From contig JABDET010000005.1 in assembly GCA_013286945.1 (NCBI GenBank), positions 1 through 41,104 on the forward strand: DNA of 41,104 nt, read 5' to 3'. Shown here one piece after another: positions 24,291 to 30,865 of the stretch. This DNA comes from Candidatus Melainabacteria bacterium. GTDB lineage: Bacteria > Vulcanimicrobiota > JABDET01. Made by a program: the position numbers and the translations under genes. The notes under the pieces are model-generated. The model had not been told where the DNA came from. It saw nothing but the letters and a program-made list of their open reading frames with translations, and ran no database searches. Every line of letters starts with the position of its first letter. Positions within the stretch are counted from its first letter, which is position 1.

Positions 24291-24318
24291 AAGTATTCTT
24301 GCTCTTTGCAAGCTTCCC

Positions 24319-24484
24319 CAATTTCTAAGAGTCGCGAGCGGGAGTCCGCCAAAAGGCTCCCCATGCCCCCGCGGTTTTTCACGTCGTGTGACCGCGGGAT
24401 GAATTCGTCCTGAATTCACATCCGTGGCGCTTGAACCGCAATACCGCTTCCTCAGGGACCCCCGCTCGCTCCCCATAGAAATTG
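24319..24484. repeat. Long imperfect inverted repeat enclosing element copy 2
   Basis: Arms of 29 bases (24319-24347 and 24456-24484) share CAATTTCTA, GCGAGCGGG and GTCC in mirrored order with a few mismatches. The loop of about 108 bases carries the two-hairpin element at 24368-24417. It lies just after the 23310 gene and may end its transcript. Confidence 0.65.
24368..24417 (+). repeat. Two-hairpin covarying element, copy 2
   Basis: Hairpin 1 is CCCGCGGT/ACCGCGGG, with inner CACG/TGTG (one G-T wobble) capped by TCG and a TTTT bulge. Hairpin 2 is GAATTC/GAATTC around GTCCT. Same order and spacing as copies 1 and 3. Confidence 0.7.
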
Positions 24485-24608
24485 TTTCAATATTGCGACG
24501 ACCTCTCATTACTTCACTTCGTATTACATGCACTTAATTGTCACAATGGTAACAAGTTTCTAACGATCGCAGCCCCAGGAGCACACCACCTGTTCGTTTT
24601 TACAGTTT

Positions 24609-24685
24609 GTTTAGAACTTGTCTATCTATTGTTTACATTGTTTACTTGATTACGCTTGGAGCCATCCGTTCTTCTGTGCTATGAT
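24609..24685 (+). promoter_or_regulatory. Shared upstream box and promoter of the 24722 gene
   Basis: A 39-bp T-rich box (24609-24647) with two TTGTTTAC units 9 bases apart lies 32 bases before TATGAT (24680-24685); TTGGAG (24656-24661) is a possible -35 with 18-base spacing. The box aligns without gaps to 26460-26498 at 25 of 39 positions. The spacer from 24485 to 24608 shows nothing recognisable beyond GGTAACA near 24551. Confidence 0.55.
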
Positions 24686-24721
24686 CTATGTGAACAGATA
24701 TACTTGAGGAGGAAACGTGAT

Positions 24722-26038
24722 ATGTCAGCTAATGCGAATCATCAAGCGAATCCAGTGCCGAAGGTGCAGCCGCCACCTAAGCCGAAGGAATCACCAGCAC
24801 CACAACAAAGCAAAACTCAGGTAGCAAGTCATTCATCGAGTCAGTTGCCAAACCATGACAATGCCAAGCTTAGCCCGCTTGCAGCAAAAGATGTGGCTAG
24901 CCACCCAGCGGTTAACAAGAATGTGGCTCATCCAGTAAGCTCCAGTCATGCAGCATCCCACCCAAGCTCGAATGTCCATCCAGTGAGCTCAAATTCACAT
25001 CCAGCAAGCTTAGCTCACCAAGTAGCAACGGATACTTCTCACAGAGGCAACCAAAACGCAGCGGGGCTCAATTCGAGTACCAAAGCCGCTTCGAATTCAG
25101 CTCAAGTAAAATCTGGGAGTTCGCAAGCTTCGAGTCCCCTCCACGACAATTCAGTTTTGAGTTCAGGGAAGGCTGGAAGTCCAGCGGCTTCAAGCCCAGT
25201 CCAGGCTAACTCGGTGAGTAAAGACGCCTCGAGCCCCAATGCGGCCTCGAACTCTGCGAACACCAACGGTGCAGCGAATGCTAATGCGAATTCCAATGCC
25301 AACCCAAATCCGAAGATTGAGAAATTGAAAAAAGATGTCGACTCCTTTGTTAGTGACGCTAAAGACGCCATCACTCAAAATAAACTCACTGACCCTCCCA
25401 CACAAAAAAAGCTTGTGGGGGACCTTGGAGCGATCCTGAGCGACGTTGCAGGGTTGGCTTCCGATCAAAAAGGGAGCGATGCGTCTAGCCAGCCGGGCTC
25501 AGCGAGTCAGGCTGCGGGTGCTTCTTCCAATCCGAGTGCCGGTAATTCCGGAACGAACACGGCGGCACCCTCCGCTTCCCCGGCAGATTCCGGAGCGGCG
25601 GCTTCCAATTCATCGGCAGCTCCGGCGGGAAGTGCGTCCGCGGGCAGCGGAAGTGGCGCTCCATCTGCAGCAGGCAACGGACAAGCAACACCGGCTCCAC
25701 AAGATGGCGCAAGTTCCAGTCCGCTCATGAAGCTCATAACTGATATCATGAAAGCACTGTTTGCTTTGATGACCGGAAACGCAAGTGCCTTGTCAGGCAT
25801 TCTGCCACAGCTCATGACGGATTTTCAAAATTACATGCAAAGCCAGGGTTCATCTGCTCAGGGGCAAGGTGCGAATCCGAGTGCAACTCCAGGGCAAAGT
25901 AACCCGACGAGTGGCGGAACAGCTGCCGCAGGCAGTGGGGCTCCGACAGTCGCACCCGGGAGTCAAGTCGCGCCCACTGGGTCAGCGACTCCGAGCACCC
26001 AGGCTACACCGACCCAGTATGCCTTAAGTAAGAACTAG
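24722..26038 (+). CDS. Low-complexity Ser/Ala/Asn/Pro-rich protein, 438 residues
   Basis: ATG 24722 follows GAGGAGG by 9 bases. There is no signal peptide and no membrane helix. Residues 1-195 are disordered and rich in Ser, His, Pro, Asn and Ala (ASHPSSNVHPVSSNSHPAS). A helical segment (about 195-255, KIEKLKKDVDSFVSDAKDAI then LVGDLGAILSDVAGLA) and a second one (about 335-380, LMKLITDIMKALFALMTGNA) are separated by more Ser/Ala/Gly sequence. The C-terminus is Pro/Thr/Ser-rich. I do not know its function. It shares architecture, a TGNAS segment and a promoter box with the 26574 gene. Surface, matrix or non-Sec-secreted roles are guesses. Confidence 0.8.
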   Translation: MSANANHQANPVPKVQPPPKPKESPAPQQSKTQVASHSSSQLPNHDNAKLSPLAAKDVASHPAVNKNVAHPVSSSHAASHPSSNVHPVSSNSHPASLAHQVATDTSHRGNQNAAGLNSSTKAASNSAQVKSGSSQASSPLHDNSVLSSGKAGSPAASSPVQANSVSKDASSPNAASNSANTNGAANANANSNANPNPKIEKLKKDVDSFVSDAKDAITQNKLTDPPTQKKLVGDLGAILSDVAGLASDQKGSDASSQPGSASQAAGASSNPSAGNSGTNTAAPSASPADSGAAASNSSAAPAGSASAGSGSGAPSAAGNGQATPAPQDGASSSPLMKLITDIMKALFALMTGNASALSGILPQLMTDFQNYMQSQGSSAQGQGANPSATPGQSNPTSGGTAAAGSGAPTVAPGSQVAPTGSATPSTQATPTQYALSKN

Positions 26039-26064
26039 AGTAAATAGCCTTTACACTGATGAGT

Positions 26065-26094
26065 GCAATCAACGCCCGAAAGGGCGTTGATTGC
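26065..26094 (+). terminator. Strong hairpin terminator after the 24722 gene
   Basis: A perfect 13-bp stem (26065-26077 with 26082-26094) is capped by GAAA and followed by TTAATTT. Confidence 0.75.
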
Positions 26095-26110
26095 TTAATT
26101 TCAGGTCGTA

Positions 26111-26331
26111 GGTTTCCGTGACAGGACGTCTTAACGGAAACCGGAGATACTGCGAGGACACGATGTCCGAGCAGTGCTGAAATCATCCAGCGGTCAGTGG
26201 CGTCACGGATGACGACCTCCGGCGGCCACAGGATGTAATCGGCCGCGGACACGGATGTGACAAATCGCTGGATTCCTGAATTTACGGACAAATTCATCCC
26301 GCAGTCACAAGGATGTGATAAACTGCGGGAT
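26111..26331. repeat. Array of hairpins between the two low-complexity genes
   Basis: Successive hairpins include GGTTTCCGT/ACGGAAACC (26111-26142), ACTGC/GCAGT with inner GGACA/TGTCC (about 26149-26175), CGTCA/TGACG (about 26201-26214), GCGGCC/GGCCGC (26222-26246), and element copy 3. Apical sequences repeat a theme of CA, then GGATGT or GATGTG. ATCCAGCG (from about 26185) and CGCTGGAT (about 26266-26273) can also enclose several of them. Confidence 0.55.
26278..26331 (-). repeat. Two-hairpin covarying element, copy 3
   Basis: Read on the minus strand: hairpin 1 ATCCCGCAGT/ACTGCGGGAT (10 bp), inner CACA/TGTG capped by TCCT with a TTAT bulge, then hairpin 2 GAATTT/AAATTC. Every stem differs from copies 1 and 2 yet still pairs. 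Confidence 0.7.
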
Positions 26332-26459
26332 ACCGCTAAAATAGCCCAATTCACCAGCCGTCACCAGCCAATATGCAAGTTCACACCATCGTCACAGCGG
26401 CAACATTCTGGAAACAAACCGCGCTCCTTAACCACTTGGACATACTTTGGTAACACTTT

Positions 26460-26535
26460 ATTTAAACTTTGTTTATCTTCGCTACAGAATGTTTACTCTT
26501 TTGCTCTAGGCCAGGGGCTTGTCTGACGTGATAAT
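26460..26535 (+). promoter_or_regulatory. Shared upstream box and promoter of the 26574 gene
   Basis: The 39-bp box 26460-26498 (ending GAATGTTTACTC) matches that before the 24722 gene. It lies 31 bases before GATAAT (26530-26535). The -10 to start distance is 38 bases, against 36 in the other gene. No good -35 is visible, which fits activator dependence. Confidence 0.5.
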
Positions 26536-26573
26536 CGTGGTAGAAGACCATTCAGTAAGGAGGAGATTTAAAA

Positions 26574-28610
26574 ATGAGTCATCATAGCGACAATTCAGCA
26601 ATCATCGGGGCATTGCACCAAGCCTGGAATGCCGACAATCAGAAGGATGGGGTAATCCAGCAGTTGCAAACGCAAAACAGTGCGCTGCAGGCGCAAAACA
26701 AAACGCTGTCAGATCAAGCAAGTGCAGATCACGATATGCTTGTGCGGGATGATCAGATACTCGCCGATCGTGGAATTAAGGATGGTTCGTTCTTGAGTAA
26801 TTTGTCACAAGCCGCCACAGCCCCAGCGGGAAGTGCAGCCAATCAAGATACCAGCAAGTCGAGTCCAAACACTTCAGCTAATGCAGACAACAGTCAAAAT
26901 AATTCGGCGAATCCGAACAATTCAGCGAATCCGAGCGGTTCCAACGCTTCGGCTGCAAGCGCAAGCCATTCAGCTGGGTGCTCTTGCTGTCACGGCCACG
27001 AGGTAGAAAACGACAATGACGCGGATGACGCTCCTAAGAGTAATCCAAGCAATGTTTCTACTAAAGACGCCTTGAACGCAATGGCAGACGTCACGAATGC
27101 CGTTAACAATAATACCCCTGAAAAACTTGCCTCAGCTTTTGAGAAACTGAATACGGCCTTGGGAAATCCGGTTCTCCCAGATGGGAATGCAATGAGTTTT
27201 GACCAAGCAAGCGCCAATCTTGAACAGGCTCTAGCCTCTGGGGATTCGTCAAAATATCCTCAAGCTCTCGCAGATTTTCAGTTGGCTGCCATGCCAAACG
27301 GCAGTGTGACGGTTCCGCCCACTCCGGTTACTCCGCCTGGCCCGACTCCGAGCCCTGTTGGCCTAGGTGGCACCTTCTTCGGTGACTTGGGAAAATTATT
27401 CTCCGATATGATTGCTGACTTACAGAGCCCAAACCCAGATTTCAGCAATTTGAGTTCGGATTTTCAAAGCCTCATGACCGATTTAGGAGGAGGCCCCATC
27501 TATGCAAATCAGGGAAGCGCGGCCTCTCCGACGAATCAGGTTGCATCGAATCAGGGAAGCGCAGCCTCTCCGACGAATCAAGTCGCATCGAATCAGGGGA
27601 GCTCAGCTTCTCCAGCCAGTGCTGCGAATTCAAGTTCTATCAGTCTGGATCCTACTTCTTTGAGTGCACTTAACCAACTGAGTAGCGAAATCCAAGCATT
27701 GGTTACAGCATTAACGGGAAATGCATCGAGCACCAGTGCAACCAACTCTAGCGCCAACAACGCCTTGAACTCGATATTTGGAAATAGCAGCACTCCAGCT
27801 CTCGCTGACAATAGTACTCTCAACGGTTTATTGAGCAGCCTTGGAATTCCGTCCTCGACTCAGGGGAACAACAGCTCGAGCGCCCTCTCCAGTGATCCGG
27901 TTATTCAGTCCCTCATGTCCGGTACCGGCTTTTTTGGAGCAAGTAACTCGAGCTCGAGCTTGCAAAACTGGATGAGCAGCTTTTTGGGAACCGGAACAAG
28001 TGGTTTGACGAGCCCCGCAAGTTCGGCCGGTTCAACGGTGTCAGCCGGCGGTGGGATTACAATTAGTGGATTACCGGCGCTTGCCCCCGGCCAAAGCTAC
28101 ACGATTACGATAGCCGAGAATGGCGCCCCAGCGGTAACCGTTGCACAACCAACTGCACCTGTTAGCGCGCCAATCGCTTCGAATCCGCCTGGAACCGTCG
28201 TGTCTCAACCGATTCAGTATCCAGTCGTAAATCCCCCGGGAATGACAACGGGACCCGCCATCGGCGCTCCAATGCCAACAACCGTAGCGACAGGGCCGTC
28301 AGTTCCTCCAGTCGGAGTAAGCTATCCTGGCGGCGGACCTGTTAGGCCAACCATGCCTCCCGTCGGAGTTACGAGACCTGGTATTAACCCGGTGGCCTCA
28401 CTTCCTCCTTCTCGTCCGTGGCAACCGATTACAACCAGTCCCGGCGTTATAGGCATAACGCGACCAATCTTGTACGGGCCAGGACAACAAGGACCAGGAA
28501 CCATGTATATCCCTGGGGTAACCACACAGGCCGATTTAACAGCCAACTTGAATCAACAACTGTCTGGCGTCCAAGGCGTGACCTTAAACAAGACGACCAC
28601 CACCGTCTAA
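26574..28610 (+). CDS. Low-complexity Ser/Asn/Ala/Pro-rich protein, 678 residues, coiled-coil N-terminus
   Basis: AAGGAGG lies 10 bases before the start. No signal peptide is visible. Residues 20-55 form a heptad-like helix (VIQQLQTQNSALQAQNKTL), followed by a Ser/Asn repeat zone, a Cys/His cluster (C136, C138, C139, H140, H142 in GCSCCHGHE) and a helical domain at about 160-240. A short helical segment (DLGKLFSDMIADLQSP) and a 14-residue repeat (about 312-345) come next. Ser/Asn-rich helices with LVTALTGNASS follow, and then a Pro/Gly/Val-rich C-terminal third (PPVGVSYPGGGPVRPTMPPV). No homologue comes to mind. It is the larger partner of the 24722 gene and ends at a strong terminator. Confidence 0.8.
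   Translation: MSHHSDNSAIIGALHQAWNADNQKDGVIQQLQTQNSALQAQNKTLSDQASADHDMLVRDDQILADRGIKDGSFLSNLSQAATAPAGSAANQDTSKSSPNTSANADNSQNNSANPNNSANPSGSNASAASASHSAGCSCCHGHEVENDNDADDAPKSNPSNVSTKDALNAMADVTNAVNNNTPEKLASAFEKLNTALGNPVLPDGNAMSFDQASANLEQALASGDSSKYPQALADFQLAAMPNGSVTVPPTPVTPPGPTPSPVGLGGTFFGDLGKLFSDMIADLQSPNPDFSNLSSDFQSLMTDLGGGPIYANQGSAASPTNQVASNQGSAASPTNQVASNQGSSASPASAANSSSISLDPTSLSALNQLSSEIQALVTALTGNASSTSATNSSANNALNSIFGNSSTPALADNSTLNGLLSSLGIPSSTQGNNSSSALSSDPVIQSLMSGTGFFGASNSSSSLQNWMSSFLGTGTSGLTSPASSAGSTVSAGGGITISGLPALAPGQSYTITIAENGAPAVTVAQPTAPVSAPIASNPPGTVVSQPIQYPVVNPPGMTTGPAIGAPMPTTVATGPSVPPVGVSYPGGGPVRPTMPPVGVTRPGINPVASLPPSRPWQPITTSPGVIGITRPILYGPGQQGPGTMYIPGVTTQADLTANLNQQLSGVQGVTLNKTTTTV
27507..27616 (+). 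repeat. 42-bp tandem repeat inside the 26574 gene
   Basis: Two nearly identical 42-bp units (27507-27548, 27549-27590) and a partial third encode NQGSAASPTNQVAS repeats. Such in-frame repeats can change length by slippage. Confidence 0.8.
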
Positions 28611-28626
28611 AAACGAATTCAAAATC

Positions 28627-28663
28627 AGCGAAGAAGAGGGCAAGTCCCTCTTCTTCGCTTTCA
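28627..28663 (+). terminator. Strong hairpin terminator after the 26574 gene
   Basis: A perfect 14-bp stem (28627-28640 with 28646-28659) with loop CAAGT, followed by TT. The T-tail is short but the stem is very stable. Confidence 0.7.
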
Positions 28664-28670
28664 AGAAACC

Positions 28671-28699
28671 TTGACATGACGCCGTTCTCGCTCGATATT
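28671..28699 (+). promoter_or_regulatory. Promoter for the FmdB-type zinc-ribbon gene
   Basis: TTGACA (28671-28676), 17-base spacer, GATATT (28694-28699). It lies between the preceding terminator and the gene at 28770. Confidence 0.6.
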
Positions 28700-28769
28700 G
28701 CAGGACTTCCGCTTACAGCACCTAAACAAATGCATGAAAGAATTGAACTGTACCTTGAGGTGAAACCGG

Positions 28770-29108
28770 TTGCCGATTTACGAGTACGAGTGTAATAAAT
28801 GCCACGAATTTTTCGAGTTGCTTCAATCAATACACGATTCAACACTCCCCCAGTGCCCGAAGTGTGGTGGAAAGGTGCGACGGCTTATTTCTCGTCCAAG
28901 CATTCTGTTTAAGGGATCGGGATTTCATGTCACCGATTACTCGCGCTCTTCGAGCGGTAGCTCCACTTCAAAGACGGAAGAGAATGCATCTCCGAAGACG
29001 GCGAAGAAAGAAACCACCACATCGGAGTCCAAGTCGTCGGAGTCCAAACCCGCTGAGTCTAAACCTTCTGAGTCCAAACCGAAATCCTCCGATTCTTCCA
29101 AACCATAG
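28770..29108 (+). CDS. FmdB-type zinc-ribbon protein with Ser/Lys/Glu tail
   Basis: 112 residues from TTG 28770, with GAGGTG 7 bases upstream. The N-terminus MPIYEYECNKCHEFFELLQ and then CPKCGGKVRRLISRPS is the FmdB/CxxC regulatory zinc ribbon, with C8, C11 and a second CxxC near 33-36. GSGFHVTDY is also typical of the family. The last 50 residues are a low-complexity tail repeating SESKPAESKPSESKP. Such proteins are thought to act as small regulatory or assembly factors, but the role is not known. It probably shares expression with the next zinc-ribbon gene. Confidence 0.88.
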   Translation: MPIYEYECNKCHEFFELLQSIHDSTLPQCPKCGGKVRRLISRPSILFKGSGFHVTDYSRSSSGSSTSKTEENASPKTAKKETTTSESKSSESKPAESKPSESKPKSSDSSKP

Positions 29109-29213
29109 GTTTTTCCCATCGTCCGAAAGAACGTGATCGAAAGAAGGAAGACCTTGATAAAAGCCGAACATAAAACCCAAATTTTTTACCAATTAGCCTA
29201 AAGGGGGAAATTC

Positions 29214-29519
29214 ATGGAATTCCAAGACAAAACCATTGCTTGCAAGGAGTGCGGACAAGACTTTGTGTTCACTTCGGGTGAACAGTCCTTTTATTCGCAG
29301 AAGGGATTTGAGAATGAGCCGGCCCGCTGCCCAGACTGTCGGAATCAGCGCAAGCAGCAATTCCGAAAGAGCAACGGAGGGAGTCGAGGTAAGAAAGAAT
29401 TGTTTGACGATGTTTGTGATTCTTGCCAAAAACCGACCCAGGTTCCATTTCAGAGAACTGGCACCAAACCGGTTTACTGCCGAGATTGTTTTGATCGCGT
29501 AAACGCAAAGGCGTTTTAG
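29214..29519 (+). CDS. Double zinc-ribbon protein (zf-trcl plus CxxC-x17-CxxC)
   Basis: 101 residues. The first half, DKTIACKECGQDFVFTSGEQ then ARCPDCRNQRK, is the probable zinc-ribbon domain found in many small bacterial proteins. The second half has two CxxC pairs exactly 17 residues apart (CDSC and CRDC, with QVPFQRTGTKPVY between), the CxxC-x17-CxxC domain. Four CxxC pairs suggest two bound zinc ions. AAGGGGG lies upstream of the start. Function unknown; nucleic-acid binding is possible. Confidence 0.88.
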   Translation: MEFQDKTIACKECGQDFVFTSGEQSFYSQKGFENEPARCPDCRNQRKQQFRKSNGGSRGKKELFDDVCDSCQKPTQVPFQRTGTKPVYCRDCFDRVNAKAF

Positions 29520-29604
29520 TTTAATAAACCCCATCCCAGAGCCATTTGCTTCAACATCCGCCATCTCGTGGAAAAAATTTCTTTGCAAAAATCTGACAGA
29601 TTGC

Positions 29605-29633
29605 TTGCATTTTTTTTCGAAAGATGTTAAAAT
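29605..29633 (+). promoter_or_regulatory. Promoter of the 29705 micro-ORF / small RNA
   Basis: TTGCAT (29605-29610), 17-base spacer starting with seven T, TAAAAT (29628-29633). Transcription should begin near 29640. The leader contains a GTTCTGC/GCAGAAC hairpin (about 29648-29669). Confidence 0.65.
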
Positions 29634-29704
29634 ACAACTATCAAATTGGTTCTGCGCTAAATGCAGAACACGAAGGTAAGCAGATTACGAAAGGTGGTGA
29701 CGGG

Positions 29705-29749
29705 ATGGCAGCCAAGAAGGCCAAGAAATCAAAGAAAAAGAAAAAGTAA
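29705..29749 (+). CDS. 14-residue lysine-rich peptide
   Basis: A micro-ORF encodes MAAKKAKKSKKKKK: nine Lys, or ten counting the last, no acidic residue. AAAGGTGGTGA ends 4 bases before its ATG, an extended match to the usual ribosome-binding region. It has its own promoter (29605-29633) and terminator (29773-29803), so the transcript of about 160 bases carries nothing else. It may be a nucleic-acid-binding peptide like the tail of bacterial histone-like proteins, or the ORF may be a translated part of a small RNA. Nothing else coding is seen between 29520 and 29857. Confidence 0.55.
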   Translation: MAAKKAKKSKKKKK

Positions 29750-29772
29750 GAAACTTTTTGGTGCCCCCTCGT

Positions 29773-29803
29773 ACCCAAGGTCCATGAAGGCCTTGGGTTT
29801 TTA
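29773..29803 (+). terminator. Intrinsic terminator after the 29705 micro-ORF
   Basis: ACCCAAGG and CCTTGGGT pair, with CC/GG inside, around a short loop, followed by TTTTTA. Confidence 0.75.
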
Positions 29804-29857
29804 GTTTGGTCATGTTTAGGTTTTGAGGATTCTGGAGATAATGAATTGGAGACAACC

Positions 29858-30256
29858 ATGCTTGATACGATATCTTTGAAGATGCCTGCTAAGGCACAAA
29901 ATGCTCTTGCGGTTCGACTTCTCGTGGCTGGCCTAGCCAACTTGAATCACTTCGATTCTGAGGAAATTGAAGACATGAAGCTTGCGGTGAGCGAGGCATG
30001 CACTTGCATCAGTGATGCGGAGCACCTTGTTCAAATGAGTTTTCTCTTGGAAGAGCAAAAAATGATCATCGAAATTCAAGGAAGTCACCCCTCAAAAAGA
30101 CCCATGTTAGAATTTAATGACGCCGCGTTAGAAGGAATTGGATTTCTCCTCATGAAAAATCTTATGGATTCTATGGAGATTCATAGCGGAGACCAAGGGA
30201 CATTTATTCGGTTGGTGAAAAACCAAAAGAGTGCTGTTCCGGTGAAAACACAGTGA
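29858..30256 (+). CDS. RsbW-like anti-sigma/ATPase-fold protein, degenerate N-box
   Basis: 132 residues from ATG 29858, with GGAG 6 bases upstream. It has the small HATPase fold of anti-sigma factors: an early strand and helix (ALAVRLLVAGLANLNHFDSE), the N-box helix EDMKLAVSEACTC (38-50) and the late GIGFLLMKNLMDSMEI (G2-like) segment. In active RsbW/SpoIIAB kinases the N-box ends with an Asn that binds Mg2+; here it is C50. The DxGxG G1-box is not visible either. It may bind a partner without phosphorylating it. It overlaps the following lipoprotein gene by 4 bases. Confidence 0.78.
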   Translation: MLDTISLKMPAKAQNALAVRLLVAGLANLNHFDSEEIEDMKLAVSEACTCISDAEHLVQMSFLLEEQKMIIEIQGSHPSKRPMLEFNDAALEGIGFLLMKNLMDSMEIHSGDQGTFIRLVKNQKSAVPVKTQ

Positions 30257-30711
30257 CACGATATCCCTGGCTTGTTCTAATATTATTGCCTCTTATTTTT
30301 TTAACCAGTTGCAGCTCTCACTCATCTTCTGACGAACCCACTCTTTCTCAAAGTCCGTCCATTGCTTCAAGCAATCAACCCGTTTCGGAATCGGACCTGG
30401 GTGTACCACTTTATCCGAATGCCGCCGTTGACCAAAATCAGAGTTTCGGATTTCAAGGAAACAGCCAGAGCGACCAACACGTGAAAACCGCTTCGGCTTC
30501 TTTGACCACGACCGACTCGGTCGATCAAGTGAAATCGTTCTATAAGGAAAAGCTAGGGGACAGTGCTCGGATAGCAGAGCATAAGTCGCCTGGGGGAAAA
30601 TTGGTCGACATATTGGCCATCCGAGATGACAAACAGGTCCGAATTCAAATTGCACCCCAAGCCAATGGCATCGGCTCCATTATTGTTATCCTGACCCAAG
30701 CCCATCAGTAA
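30253..30711 (+). CDS. Lipoprotein of unknown function
   Basis: 152 residues from GTG 30253, overlapping the upstream stop by 4 bases. A lipoprotein signal peptide ends in the lipobox FLTSC (cysteine 20), followed by a Ser/Pro-rich linker. A small alpha/beta domain comes next (VKTASASLTTTDSVDQVKSF, then YKEKLGDSARI and KQVRIQIAPQANGIGSIIVI). The domain resembles short periplasmic folds that end in paired strands, but I cannot name it. Coupling to an RsbW-like gene hints at envelope stress signalling; that is speculation. Confidence 0.82.
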   Translation: MTRYPWLVLILLPLIFLTSCSSHSSSDEPTLSQSPSIASSNQPVSESDLGVPLYPNAAVDQNQSFGFQGNSQSDQHVKTASASLTTTDSVDQVKSFYKEKLGDSARIAEHKSPGGKLVDILAIRDDKQVRIQIAPQANGIGSIIVILTQAHQ

Positions 30712-30780
30712 GGGACAAGGATTTTTCCTCCTCACGCAGCGCTGGTTGAAGGAAAACCAGAATCCTGAGTGGTAGTTCGA

Positions 30781-30815
30781 GAAATCATTCCTCATGAAAA
30801 GGAAAATTTCTTTTT
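30781..30815 (+). terminator. Possible AT-rich terminator after the lipoprotein gene
   Basis: GAAAT/ATTTC and TTCC/GGAA pair and TTTTT follows. The stem is weak, so this is tentative. The same gap holds a CTGGTT/AACCAG hairpin near 30748-30768. Confidence 0.4.
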
Positions 30816-30865
30816 CGATCATCTCGAGGTGCTGGTTGAGGAATTAGCCTAAAGGATGTGCAACC

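Noticed and set aside
25102-25815. Minus-strand ORFs of 75-102 codons inside the 24722 gene
   Set aside because: They are shadows of a biased Ser/Ala-rich coding sequence that lacks stop codons on the other strand, and none has a ribosome site.
26111-26331. CRISPR-like array
   Set aside because: The units have different stems, irregular spacing and no constant repeat with unique spacers; no cas gene is in the window.
28676-28795. 39-codon ORF before the FmdB-type gene (begins MTPFSLDIAGLPL)
   Set aside because: It has no ribosome binding site, and its start overlaps the -35 hexamer of the promoter at 28671-28699, so it would not be on that transcript.
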